Assembly (NCBI GenBank): GCA_034440635.1
Contig: JAOTON010000197.1
Location: 126,501-190,500, forward strand
DNA from: Lepas anatifera
Lineage: Eukaryota > Arthropoda > Thecostraca > Lepadidae
Direction of reading: 5' to 3'
DNA: 64,000 bases
Shown: positions 21,285 through 33,370 of the stretch, piece by piece
How positions within the stretch are numbered: position 1 is the first letter of the stretch
Layout: each line of letters starts with the position of its first letter
Position numbers and translations under genes: made by a program
Notes under the pieces: generated by a model
The model's database searches: none
What the model was told of the DNA's origin: nothing
The model's input: only the letters and a program-made list of their open reading frames with translations

Positions 21285-22046
21285 ATGCCGGCGCAAGGCC
21301 ACATGTTCAAGTGGCAGGAGACAAGGTACCAGTGCCCGCTTGTTCTGGCCCACCAGGTGCCTGATCTCGCCGGACAGGTAGAAAGGTGTGCCCATAATGA
21401 CCCCCAGAGCAAACGGGCCAGGTGCTGCCCCTTTTACTCGTGGCACTGGGTGCGGGCCGGCGACTACGACCGGCACGTGACCCAGTGTCGGGCAGCGTAC
21501 GAAGAACGACAGGCACAGCTCCATCGGCCCAGTCCGAGCCCAAGTTCATACCCTACTGGCAAACAGTGGGCAGCCGGCTGGGACCACACCACTCCACCTT
21601 GCGCCGCTGGGTCTCCAACCGATGCTGACGAAGAGGACTGGGACCGCGAGATGGCCGAGAGCCAAATCGCGACAGCACAAGTCCCTTCCCATTCACACGG
21701 CGGCGATATCGCACCTGCGGATGCCGAGGAAGAGGACTGGGACCGCGAGATGGCCGAGAACCAAATCGCAACAGTCCCAGTTTCTCCACAAACTCTCAGC
21801 GGCCAGCCCGCAAGTGGCACGACTGAGATCTCCAGTCCTCCAACTAGCGCAGCAGACGCTGAAGTGGAGGACTGGGACAGAGAGATCGCCCTCAGTCTGG
21901 CCGCCGCAAATTGCGGGTCATATGATCCCGAAGCTGCGATCGCCGGCCGCGCAATTTTTAAGATACCGAGCCACGGGCTAGGCAAAGCGGGTCGACGGGC
22001 GGCCCGCCGTGCGCACAACGCACGCATGCAGCGGCTGGCAGATTAG
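21285..22046 (+). CDS. GTSF1-like protein, copy 5, H31Q
   Basis: Open 253-codon frame ending in TAG. It has H31Q, G44R, T143A and G208A. Otherwise it resembles copy 4 in the zinc-finger half and copy 2 in the tail half, which suggests exchange between units. Confidence 0.72.
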   Translation: MPAQGHMFKWQETRYQCPLVLAHQVPDLAGQVERCAHNDPQSKRARCCPFYSWHWVRAGDYDRHVTQCRAAYEERQAQLHRPSPSPSSYPTGKQWAAGWDHTTPPCAAGSPTDADEEDWDREMAESQIATAQVPSHSHGGDIAPADAEEEDWDREMAENQIATVPVSPQTLSGQPASGTTEISSPPTSAADAEVEDWDREIALSLAAANCGSYDPEAAIAGRAIFKIPSHGLGKAGRRAARRAHNARMQRLAD

Positions 22047-23298
22047 CAGGAGGCCGCCATGGTTCAAAGAGCCCGAAACTCCACGTTTCCAGGCCGGCCT
22101 GTTTTGGGATCAAACCCCCCAATTTCCGTGCAAATTTTGGCGAAAATTTCCTGCTTGGCGTGTTTGGGGCCAGAACACCAAACGAAGAGAAGTAGACATC
22201 AAATTTCGCTGTGATCTAGAGGACATTTCCACAGCGGCATGGCGAAGCGGATGTAATGTAAGTTCTAGACCTATTTGGAAAAGTGCAAACGTTAGAACAT
22301 GGGCCATGTGGACTTGGTAAAGAACAAAGACATTGTAGATATAGAATGGTGTATGAGTTATTATGAGAGCATGGTTCTAGATAACAATAGTGTTACAACG
22401 GATAAGATGCCATTTACTTCTGGGAGTCATAAGAGTATCATGCTGTATAACGGTGGTTTGCAATGTATCAAAAACAACGTTATCCAACATCAATCAGAAG
22501 CCAGTAAACAAAAGATCCAATATTCTATCAGATCCTTGAGTAAAACCGCCCAAATTATATCAGTCAACACACCGACTCAGAACTTTCCCGCGCTTCGGCG
22601 CGAGAATGCTTGTTTTCTTCCCTTATTGGTCACGGTGTTTGTGACGCATCAAAAACCACAGCATGATACTTATCACTACCACTACTAAATCACTTCCTAC
22701 CCATTGTAAAACTGTGTTTCAATTGGGTAGCTTAAGCCGGTTCTTGCTTATGCTATTTGGAATTTAGGTCGCTTGACGTGCACTGATGACATATTTAATA
22801 CAGATCATATTTAATACATCCTTAAGTAACATGCTTTAATAAAGATTCTTGATTAATGCCGATTTTTGCAATGTCAGTTCTGTGTCCATTATCCAATGAA
22901 GTGTCCTATAGTTTTGAAGCAGTATGATGAAATGTAGAGAAATGTATGACGATCCTGCCATGACGCTTTATACGCAGTTTCTTGATTGAAAACGTCTGCA
23001 AGTATTCACGGCCGGTATGAGGAAGTTTATATTGTTTTGGTTTTACGGGGCACCCATTCCGCCAAGCCGCCTATAGTACTTAATCGTAATTAATAGTAAT
23101 TGTAATTAATTGTACTTAATTGCCAATTGTACTTACAGTGACAAGCCATAACGCTACCGACTCCACCACAATGACTGACTTTTAAACTGTCGTCTAGCTT
23201 TATGGTGACCTACAAGCCTGTGCTGTTTGAATCCAAGTGTATATGTGAGACATGCAACCATCTAACACGGCATTGTGTTCTTTCAGAAGCAGTTCAAC

Positions 23299-24060
23299 AT
23301 GCCGGCGCAAGGCCACATGTTCAAGTGGCAGGAGACACGGTACCAGTGCCCGCTTTTTCTGGCCCACCAGGTGCCTGATCTCGCCGGACAGGTAGAAAGG
23401 TGTGCCCATAATGACCCCCAGAGCAAAGGGGCCAAGTGCTGCCCCTTTTACTCGTGGCACTGGGTGCGGGCCGGCGACTACGACCGGCACGTGACCCAGT
23501 GTCGGGCAGCGTACGAAGAACGACAGGCACAGCTCCATCGGCCCAGTCCGAGCCCAAGTTCATACCCCACTGGCAAACAGTGGGCAGCCGGATGGGACCA
23601 CACCACTCCACCTTGCGCCGCTGGGTCTCCAACCGACACTGACGAAGAGGACTGGGACCGCGAGATGGCCGAGAGCCAAATTGCGACAGCACAAGTCCCT
23701 TCCCATTCACACGGCGGCGATATCACACCTGCGGATGCCGAGGAAGAGGACTGGGACCGCGAGATGGCCGAGAACCAAATCGCAACAGTCCCAGTTTCTC
23801 CACAAACTCTCAGCGGCCAGCCTGCAAGTGGCACGACTGAGATCTCCAGTCCTCCAACTAGCGCAGCAGACGCTGAAGTGGAGGACTGGGACAAAGAGAT
23901 CGCCCTCAGTCTGGCCGCCGGAAATTGCGGGTCATATGATCCCGAAGCTGCGATCGCCGGCCGCGCAATTTTTAAGATACCGAGCCACGGGCTAGGCAAA
24001 GCGGGTCGCCGGGCGGCCCGCCGTGCGCACAACGCACGCATGCAGCGGCTGGCAGATTAA
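23299..24060 (+). CDS. GTSF1-like protein, copy 6, H31Q
   Basis: Open 253-codon frame ending in TAA. It shares V20F, H31Q, R46K, A114T and R199K with copy 3, exactly 6,042 bp (three units) upstream. The introns before both copies also share the variant GATTGAAAACG. Confidence 0.72.
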   Translation: MPAQGHMFKWQETRYQCPLFLAHQVPDLAGQVERCAHNDPQSKGAKCCPFYSWHWVRAGDYDRHVTQCRAAYEERQAQLHRPSPSPSSYPTGKQWAAGWDHTTPPCAAGSPTDTDEEDWDREMAESQIATAQVPSHSHGGDITPADAEEEDWDREMAENQIATVPVSPQTLSGQPASGTTEISSPPTSAADAEVEDWDKEIALSLAAGNCGSYDPEAAIAGRAIFKIPSHGLGKAGRRAARRAHNARMQRLAD

Positions 24061-25312
24061 CAGGAGGCCGCCATGGTTCAAAGAGCCCGAAACTCCACGT
24101 TTCCAGGCCGGCCTGTTTTGGGATCAAACCCCCCAATTTCCGTGCGAATTTTGGCGAAAATTTCCTGCTTGGCGTGTTTGGGGCCAGAACACCAAACGAA
24201 GAGAAGTAGACATCAAATTTCGCTGTAATCTAGAGGACATTTCCACAGCGGCATGGCGAAGCGGATGTAATGTAAGTTCTAGACCTATTTGGAAAAGTGC
24301 AAACGTTAGAACATGGGCCATGTGGACTTGGTAAAGAACAAAGACATTGTAGATATAGAATGGTGTATGAGTTATTATGAGAGCATGGTTCTAGATGACA
24401 ATAGTGTTACAACGGATAAGATGCCATTTACTTCTGGGAGTCATAAGAGTATCATGCTGTATAACGGTGGTTTGCAATGTATCAAAAACAACGTTATCCA
24501 ACATCAATCAGAAGCCAGTAAACAAAAGATCCAATATTCTATCAGATCCTTGAGTAAAACCGCCCAAATTATATCAGTCAACACACCGACTCAGAACTTT
24601 CCCGCGCTTCGGCGCGAGAATGCTTGTTTTCTTCCCTTATTGGTCACGGTGTTTGTGACGCATCAAAAACCACAGCATGATACTTATCACTACCACTACT
24701 AAATCACTTCCTACCCATTGTAAAACTGTGTTTCAATTGGGTAGCTTAAGCCGGTTCTTGCTTATGCTATTTGGAATTTAGGTCGCTTGACGTGCACTGA
24801 TGACATATTTAATACAGATCATATTTAATACATCCTTAAGTAACATGCTTTAATAAAGATTCTTGATTAATGCCGATTTTTGCAATGTCAGTTCTGTGTC
24901 CATTATCCAATGAAGTGTCCTATAGTTTTGAAGCAGTATGATGAAATGTAGAGAAATGTATGACGATCCTGCCATGACGCTTTATACGCAGTTTCTTGAT
25001 TGAGAACGTCTGCAAGTATTCACGGCCGGTATGAGGAAGTTTATATTGTTTTGGTTTTACGGGGCACCCATTCCGCCAAGCCGCCTATAGTACTTAATCG
25101 TAATTAATAGTAATTGTAATTAATTGTACTTAATTGCCAATTGTACTTACAGTGACAAGCCATAACGCTACCGACTCCACCACAATGACTGACTTTTAAA
25201 CTGTCGTCTAGCTTTATGGTGACCTACAAGCCTGTGCTGTTTGAATCCAAGTGTATATGTGAGACATGCAACCATCTAACACGGCATTGTGTTCTTTCAG
25301 AAGCAGTTCAAC

Positions 25313-26074
25313 ATGCCGGCGCAAGGCCACATGTTCAAGCGGGAGGAGACACGGTACCAGTGCCCGCTTGTTCTGGCCCACCAGGTGCCTGATCTCGCCG
25401 GACACGTAGAAAGGTGTGCCCATAATGACCCCCAGAGCAAAGGGGCCAGGTGCTGCCCCTTTTACTCGTGGCACTGGGTGCGGGCCGGCGACTACGACCG
25501 GCACGTGACCCAGTGTCGGGCAGCGTACGAAGAACGACAGGCACAGCTCCATCGGCCCAGTCCGAGCCCAAGTTCATACCCCACTGGCAAACAGTGGGCA
25601 GCCGGCTGGGACCACACCACTCCACCTTGCGCCGCTGGGTCTCCAACCGATGCTGACGAAGAGGACTGGGACCGCGAGATGGCCGAGAGCCAAATTGCGA
25701 CAGCACAAGTCCCTTCCCATTCACACGGCGGCGATATCACACCTGCGGATGCCGAGGAAGAGGACTGGGACCGCGAGATGGCCGAGAACCAAATCGCAAC
25801 AGTCCCAGTTTCTCCACAAACTCTCAGCGGCCAGCCTGCAACTGGCACGACTGAGATCTCCAGTCCTCCAACTAGCGCAGCAGACGCTGAAGTGGAAAAC
25901 TGGGACAGAGAGATCGCCCTCAGTCTGGTCGCTGGAAATTGCGGGTCATATGATCCCGAAGCTGCGATCGCCGGCCGCGCAATTTTTAAGATACCGAGCC
26001 ACGGGCTAGGCAAAGCGGGTCGCCGAGCGGCCCGCCGTGCGCACAACGCACGCATGCAGCGGCTGGCAGATTAG
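25313..26074 (+). CDS. GTSF1-like protein, copy 7
   Basis: Intact 253-codon core with all zinc ligands. S177T, D196N (E-N-W-D in the third acidic repeat) and A206V are shared with copies 9, 10, 12, 17 and 21. The 5' exon region after it has an extra G (TTTTGGGCG near 26166), which changes the frame there. Confidence 0.75.
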   Translation: MPAQGHMFKREETRYQCPLVLAHQVPDLAGHVERCAHNDPQSKGARCCPFYSWHWVRAGDYDRHVTQCRAAYEERQAQLHRPSPSPSSYPTGKQWAAGWDHTTPPCAAGSPTDADEEDWDREMAESQIATAQVPSHSHGGDITPADAEEEDWDREMAENQIATVPVSPQTLSGQPATGTTEISSPPTSAADAEVENWDREIALSLVAGNCGSYDPEAAIAGRAIFKIPSHGLGKAGRRAARRAHNARMQRLAD

Positions 26075-27327
26075 CAGGAGGCCGCCATGGTTCAAAGAGC
26101 CCGAAACTCCACGTTTCCAGGCCGGCCTGTTTTGGGATCAAACCCCCCAATTTCCGTGCAAATTTTGGGCGAAAATTTCTTCCTTGGCGTGTTTGGGGCC
26201 AGAACACCAAACGAAGAGAAGTAGACATCAAATTTCGCTGTAATCTAGAGGACATTTCCACAGCGGCATGGCGAAGCGGATCTAATGTAAGTTCTAGACC
26301 TATTTGGAAAAGTGCAAACGTTAGAACATGGGCCATGTGGACTTGGTAAAGAACAAAGCCATTGTAGATATAGAATGGTGTATGAGTTATTATGAGAGCA
26401 TGGTTCTAGATGACAATAGTGTTACAACGGATAAGATGCGATTTACTTCTGGGAGTCATAAGAGTATCATGCTGTATAACGGTCGTTTGCAATGTATCAA
26501 AAACAACGTTATCCAACATCAATCAGAAGCCAGTAAACAAAAGATCCAATATTCTATCAGATCCTTGAGTAAAACCGCCCAAACTATATCAGTCAACACA
26601 CCGACTCAGAACTTTCCCGCGCTTCGGCGCGAGAATGCTTGTTTTCTTCCCTTATTGGTCACGGTGTTTGTGACGCATCAAAAACCACAGCATGATACTT
26701 ATCACTACCACTACTAAATCACTTCCTACCCATTGTAAAACTGTGTTTCAATTGGGTAGCTTAAGCCGGTTCTTGCTTATGCTATTTGGAATTTAGGTCG
26801 CTTGACGTGCACTGATGACATATTTAATACAGATCATATTTAATACATCCTTAAGTAACATGCTTTAATGAAGATTCTTGATTAATGCCGATTTTTGCAA
26901 TGTCAGTTCTGTGTCCATTATCCAATGAAGTGTCCTATAGTTTTGAAGCAGTATGATGAAATGTAGAGAAATGTATGACGATCCTGCCATGACGCTTTAT
27001 ACGCAGTTTCTTGATTGAGAACGTCTGCAAGTATTCACGGCCGGTATGAGGAAGTTTATATTGTTTTGGTTTTACGGGGCACCCATTCCGCCAAGCCGCC
27101 TATAGTACTTAATCGTAATTAATAGTAATTGTAATTAATTGTACTTAATTGCCAATTGTACTTACAGTGACAAGCCATAACGCTACCGACTCCACCACAA
27201 TGACTGACTTTTAAACTGTCGTCTAGCTTTATGGTGACCTACAAGCCTGTGCTGTTTGAATCCAAGTGTATATGTGAGACATGCAACCATCTAACACGGC
27301 ATTGTGTTCTTTCAGAAGCAGTTCAAC

Positions 27328-28090
27328 ATGCCGGCGCAAGGCCACATGTTCAAGCGGCAGGAGACACGGTACCAGTGCCCGCTTGTTCTGGCCCACCAGG
27401 TGCCTGATCTCGCCGGACACGTAGAAAGGTGTGCCCATAATGACCCCCAGAGCAAAGGGGCCAGGTGCTGCCCCTTTTACTCGTGGCACTGGGTGCGGGC
27501 CGGCGACTACGACCGGCACGTGACCCAGTGTCGGGCAGCGTACGAAGAACGACAGGCACAGCTCCATCGGCCCAGTCCGAGCCCAAGTTCATACCCCTAC
27601 TGGCAAACAGTGGGCAGCCGGCTGGGACCACACCACTCCACCTTGCGCCGCTGGGTCTCCAACCGATGCTGACGAAGAGGACTGGGACCGCGAGATGGCC
27701 GAGAGCCAAATCGCGACAGCACAAGTCCCTTCCCATTCACACGGCGGCGATATCACACCTGCGGATGCCGAGGAAGAGGACTGGGACCGCGAGATGGCCG
27801 AGAACCAAATCGCAACAGTCCCAGTTTCTCCACAAACTCTCAGCGGCCAGCCCGCAAGTGGCACGACTGAGATCTCCAGTCCTCCAACTAGCGCAGCAGA
27901 CGCTGAAGTGGAGGACTGGGACAGAGAGATCGCCCTCAGTCTGGCCGCCGCAAATTGCGGGTCATATGATCCCGAAGCTGCGATCGCCGGCCGCGCAATT
28001 TTTAAGATACCGAGCCACGGGCTAGGCAAAGCGGGTCGCCGGGCGGCCCGCCGTGCGCACAACGCACGCATGCAGCGGCTGGCAGATTAG
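27328..28090 (+). pseudogene. GTSF1-like copy 8, frameshifted after the zinc fingers
   Basis: One extra T in the CATACCCCT run near 27598 shifts the frame after residue 89. The product would be 114 residues (27328-27672): both CHHC fingers intact, followed by a short unrelated tail without any tryptophan repeat. The downstream part stays open in the original frame from an internal ATG at 27695. The same insertion is found in copies 14 and 15. It could be a plain pseudogene or a finger-only variant. Confidence 0.7.
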
Positions 28091-29342
28091 CAGGAGGCCG
28101 CCATGGTTCAAAGAGCCCGAAACTCCACGTTTCCAGGCCGGCCTGTTTTGGGATCAAACCCCCCAATTTCCGTGCAAATTTTGGCGAAAATTTCCTGCTT
28201 GGCGTGTTTGGGGCCAGAACACCAAACGAAGAGAAGTAGACATCAAATTTCGCTGTAATCTAGAGGACATTTCCACAGCGGCATGGCGAAGCGGATGTAA
28301 TGTAAGTTCTAGACCTATTTGGAAAAGTGCAAACGTTAGAACATGGGCCATGTGGACTTGGTAAAGAACAAAGACATTGTAGATATAGAATGGTGTATGA
28401 GTTATTATGAGAGCATGGTTCTAGATGACAATAGTGTTACAACGGATAAGATGCCATTTACTTCTGGGAGTCATAAGAGTATCATGCTGTATAACGGTGG
28501 TTTGCAATGTATCAAAAACAACGTTATCCAACATCAATCAGAAGCCAGTAAACAAAAGATCCAATATTCTATCAGATCCTTGAGTAAAACCGCCCAAAAT
28601 ATATCAGTCAACACACCGACTCAGAACTTTCCCGCGCTTCGGCGCGAGAATGCTTGTTTTCTTCCCTTATTGGTCACGGTGTTTGTGACGCATCAAAAAC
28701 CACAGCATGATACTTATCACTACCACTACTAAATCACTTCCTACCCATTGTAAAACTGTGTTTCAATTGGGTAGCTTAAGCCGGTTCTTGCTTATGCTAT
28801 TTGGAATTTAGGTCGCTTGACGTGCACTGATGACATATTTAATACAGATCATATTTAATACATCCTTAAGTAACATGCTTTAATAAAGATTCTTGATTAA
28901 TGCCGATTTTTGCAATGTCAGTTCTGTGTCCATTATCCAATGAAGTGTCCTATAGTTTTGAAGCAGTATGATGAAATGTAGAGAAATGTATGACGATCCT
29001 GCCATGACGCTTTATACGCAGTTTCTTGATTGAGAACGTCTGCAAGTAATCACGGCCGGTATGAGGAAGTTTATATTGTTTTGGCTTCACGGGGCACCCA
29101 TTCCGCCAAGCCGCCTATAGTACTTAATCGTAATTAATAGTAATTGTAATTAATTGTACTTAATTGCCAATTGTACTTACAGTGACAAGCCATAACGCTA
29201 CCGACGCCACCACAATGACTGACTTTTAAACTGTCGTCTAGCTTTATGGTGACCTACAAGCCTGTGCTGTTTGAATCCAAGTGTATATGTGAGACATGCA
29301 ACCATCTAACACGGCATTGTTTTCTTTCAGAAGCAGTTCAAC

Positions 29343-30104
29343 ATGCCGGCGCAAGGCCACATGTTCAAGCGGGAGGAGACACGGTACCAGTGCCCGCTTG
29401 TTCTGGCCCACCAGGTGCCTGATCTCGCCGGACACGTAGAAAGGTGTGCCCATAATGACCCCCAGAGCAAAGGGGCCATGTGCTGCCCCTTTTACTCGTG
29501 GCACTGGGTGCGGGCCGGCGACTACGACCGGCACGTGACCCAGTGTCGGGCAGCGTACGAAGAACGACAGGCACAGCTCCATCGGCCCAGTCCGAGCCCA
29601 AGTTCATACCCCACTGGCAAACAGTGGGCAGCCGGCTGGGACCACACCACTCCACCTTGCGCCGCTGGGTCTCAAACCGATGCTGACGAAGAGGACTGGG
29701 ACCGCGAGATGGCCGAGAGCCAAATTGCGACAGCAAGAGTCCCTTCCCATTCACACGGCGGCGATATCACACCTGCGGATGCCGAGGAAGAGGACTGGGA
29801 CCACGAGATGGCCGAGAACCAAATCGCAACAGTCCCAGTTTCTCCACAAACTCTCAGCGGCCAGCCTGCAACTGGCACGACTGAGATCTCCAGTCCTCCC
29901 ACTAGCGCAGCAGACGCTGAAGTGGAAAACTGGGACAGAGAGATCGCCCTCAGTCTGGTCGCTGGAAATTGCAGGTCATATGATCCCGAAGCTGCGATCG
30001 CCGGCCGCGCAATTTTTAAGATACCGAGCCACGGGCTAGGCAAAGCGGGTCGCCAAGCGGCCCGCCGTGCCCACAACGCACGCATGCAGCGGCTGGCAGA
30101 TTAG
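29343..30104 (+). CDS. GTSF1-like protein, copy 9
   Basis: Intact 253-codon core. Its haplotype is distinctive: R46M, P111Q, Q132R, R154H in the second acidic repeat, S177T, D196N in the third, A206V, G211R and R238Q in the basic tail. Its protein is identical to that of copy 10. Confidence 0.75.
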   Translation: MPAQGHMFKREETRYQCPLVLAHQVPDLAGHVERCAHNDPQSKGAMCCPFYSWHWVRAGDYDRHVTQCRAAYEERQAQLHRPSPSPSSYPTGKQWAAGWDHTTPPCAAGSQTDADEEDWDREMAESQIATARVPSHSHGGDITPADAEEEDWDHEMAENQIATVPVSPQTLSGQPATGTTEISSPPTSAADAEVENWDREIALSLVAGNCRSYDPEAAIAGRAIFKIPSHGLGKAGRQAARRAHNARMQRLAD

Positions 30105-31356
30105 CAGGAGGCCGCCATGGTTCAAAGAGCCCGAAACTCCACGTTTCCAGGCCGGCCTGTTTTGGGATCAAACCCCCCAATTTCCGTGCAAATTTGGGCG
30201 AAAATTTCTTCCTTGGCGTGTTTGGGGCCAGAACACCAAACGAAGAGAAGTAGACATCAAATTTCGCTGTAATCTAGAGGACATTTCCACAGCGGCATGG
30301 CGAAGCGGGTCTAATGTAAGTTCTAGACCTATTTGGAAAAGTGCAAACGTTAGAACATGGGCCATGTGGACTTGGTAAAGAACAAAGCCATTGTAGATAT
30401 AGAATGGTGTATGAGTTATTATGAGAGCATGGTTCTAGATGACAATAGTGTTACAACGGATAAGATGCGATTTACTTCTGGGAGTGATAAGAGTATCATG
30501 CTGTATAACGGTCGTTTGCAATGTATCAAAAACAACGTTATCCAACATCAATCAGAAGCCAGTAAACAAAAGATCCAATATTCTATCAGATCCTTGAGTA
30601 AAACCGCCCAAACTATATCAGTCAACACACCGACTCAGAACTTTCCCGCGCTTCGGCGCGAGAATGCTTGTTTTCTTCCCTTATTGGTCACGGTGTTTGT
30701 GACGCATCAAAAACCACAGCATGATACTTATCACTACCACTACTAAATCACTTCCTACCCATTGTAAAGCTGTGTTTCAATTGGGTAGCTTAAGCCGGTT
30801 CTTGCTTATGCTATTTGGAATTTAGGTCGCTTGACGTGCACTGATGACATATTTAATACAGATCATATTTAATACATCCTTAAGTAACATGCTTTAATGA
30901 AGATTCTGGATTAATGCCGATTTTTGCAATGTCAGTTCTGTGTTCATTATCTAATGAAGTTTCCTATAGTTTTGAAGCAGTATGATGAAATGTAGAGAAA
31001 TGTATGACGATCCTGCCATGACGCTTTATACGCAGTTTCTTGATTGAGAACGTCTGCAAGTAATCACGGCCGGTATGACGAAGTTTATATTGTTTCGGCT
31101 TCACGGGGCACCCATTCCGCCAAGCCGCCTATAGTACTTAATCGTAATTAATAGTAATTGTAATTAATTGTACTTAATTGCCAATTGTACTTACAGTGAC
31201 AAGTCATAACGCTACCGACGCCACCACAATGACTGACTCTTAAACTGTCGTCTAGCTTTATGGTGGCCTACAGGCCTGTGCTGTTTGAATCCAAGTGTAT
31301 ATGTGAGACATGCAACCATCTAACACGGCATTGTTTTCTTTCAGAAGCAGTTCAAC

Positions 31357-32118
31357 ATGCCGGCGCAAGGCCACATGTTCAAGCGGGAGGAGACACGGTA
31401 CCAGTGCCCGCTTGTTCTGGCCCACCAGGTGCCTGATCTCGCCGGACACGTAGAAAGGTGTGCCCATAATGACCCCCAGAGCAAAGGGGCCATGTGCTGC
31501 CCCTTTTACTCGTGGCACTGGGTGCGGGCCGGCGACTACGACCGGCACGTGACCCAGTGTCGGGCAGCGTACGAAGAACGACAGGCACAGCTCCATCGGC
31601 CCAGTCCGAGCCCAAGTTCATACCCCACTGGCAAACAGTGGGCAGCCGGCTGGGACCACACCACTCCACCTTGCGCCGCTGGGTCTCAAACCGATGCTGA
31701 CGAAGAGGACTGGGACCGCGAGATGGCCGAGAGCCAAATTGCGACAGCAAGAGTCCCTTCCCATTCACACGGCGGCGATATCACACCTGCGGATGCCGAG
31801 GAAGAGGACTGGGACCACGAGATGGCCGAGAACCAAATCGCAACAGTCCCAGTTTCTCCACAAACTCTCAGCGGCCAGCCTGCAACTGGCACGACTGAGA
31901 TCTCCAGTCCTCCCACTAGCGCAGCAGACGCTGAAGTGGAAAACTGGGACAGAGAGATCGCCCTCAGTCTGGTCGCTGGAAATTGCAGGTCATATGATCC
32001 CGAAGCTGCGATCGCCGGCCGCGCAATTTTTAAGATACCGAGCCACGGGCTAGGCAAAGCGGGTCGCCAAGCGGCCCGCCGTGCCCACAACGCACGCATG
32101 CAGCGGCTGGCAGATTAG
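31357..32118 (+). CDS. GTSF1-like protein, copy 10
   Basis: The protein is identical to copies 9 and 21. The intron after it carries rare variants (GACGCACCAAAAACC near 32716, CATCATTAAGTGACATG near 32890, CTTTAAACGCAG near 33040, TACTTAGAGTGACAAG near 33205) that recur only after copy 21, 22,159 bp away. This marks a block duplication. Confidence 0.75.
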   Translation: MPAQGHMFKREETRYQCPLVLAHQVPDLAGHVERCAHNDPQSKGAMCCPFYSWHWVRAGDYDRHVTQCRAAYEERQAQLHRPSPSPSSYPTGKQWAAGWDHTTPPCAAGSQTDADEEDWDREMAESQIATARVPSHSHGGDITPADAEEEDWDHEMAENQIATVPVSPQTLSGQPATGTTEISSPPTSAADAEVENWDREIALSLVAGNCRSYDPEAAIAGRAIFKIPSHGLGKAGRQAARRAHNARMQRLAD

Positions 32119-33370
32119 CAGGAGGCCGCCATGGTTCAAAGAGCCCGAAACTCCACGTTTCCAGGCCGGCCTGTTTTGGGATCAAACCCCCCAATTTCCG
32201 TGCAAATTTTGGCGAAAATTTCTTCCTTGGCGTGTTTGGGGCCAGAACACCAAACGAAGAGAAGTAGACATCAAATTTCGCTGTAATCTAGAGGACATTT
32301 CCACAGCGGCATGGCGAAGCGGATCTAATGTAAGTTCTAGACCTATTCGGAAAAGTGCAAACGTTAGAACATGGGCCATGTGGACTTGGTAAAGACCAAA
32401 GGCATTGTAGATATAGAATGGTGTATGAGTTATTATGAGAGCATGGTTCTAGATGACAATAGTGTTACAACGGATAAGATGCGATTTACTTCTGGGAGTG
32501 ATAAGAGTATCATGCTGTATAACGGTCGATTGCAATGTATCAAAAACAACGTTATCCAACATCAATCAGAAGCCAGTAAACAAAAGATCCAATATTCTAT
32601 CAGATCCTTGAGTAAAACCGCCCAAATTATATCAGTCAACACACCGACTCAGAACTTTCCCGCGCTTCGGCGCGAGAATGCTTGTTTTCTTCCCTTATTG
32701 GTCACGGTGTTTGTGACGCACCAAAAACCACAGCATGATACTTATCACTACCACTACTAAATCACTTCCTACCCATTGTAAAACTGTGTTTCAATTGGGT
32801 AGCTTAAGCCGGTTCTTGCTTATGCTATTTGGAATTTAGGTCGCTTGACGTGCACTGATGACATATTTAATACAGATCATATTTAATACATCATTAAGTG
32901 ACATGCTTTAATGAAGATTCTGGATTAATGCCGATTTTTGCAATGTCAGTTCTGTGTCCATTATCCAATGAAGTGTTCTATAGTTTTGAAGCAGTATGAC
33001 GAAATGTAGAGAAATGTATGACGATCCTGCCATGACGCTTTAAACGCAGTTTCTTGATTGAGAACGTCTGCAAGTATTCACGGCCGGTATGAGGAAGTTT
33101 ATATTGTTTCGGTTTCACGGGGCACCCATTCCGCCAAGCCGCCTATAGTACTTAATCGTAATTAATAGTAATTGTAATTAATTGTACTTAATTGCCAATT
33201 GTACTTAGAGTGACAAGCCATAACGCTACCGACGCCACCACAATGACTGACTCTTAAACTGTCGTCTAGCTTTATGGTGACCTACAAGCCTGTGCTGTTT
33301 GAATCCAAGTGTATATGTGAGACATGCAACCATCTAACACGGCATTGTTTTCTTTCAGAAGCAGTTCAAC

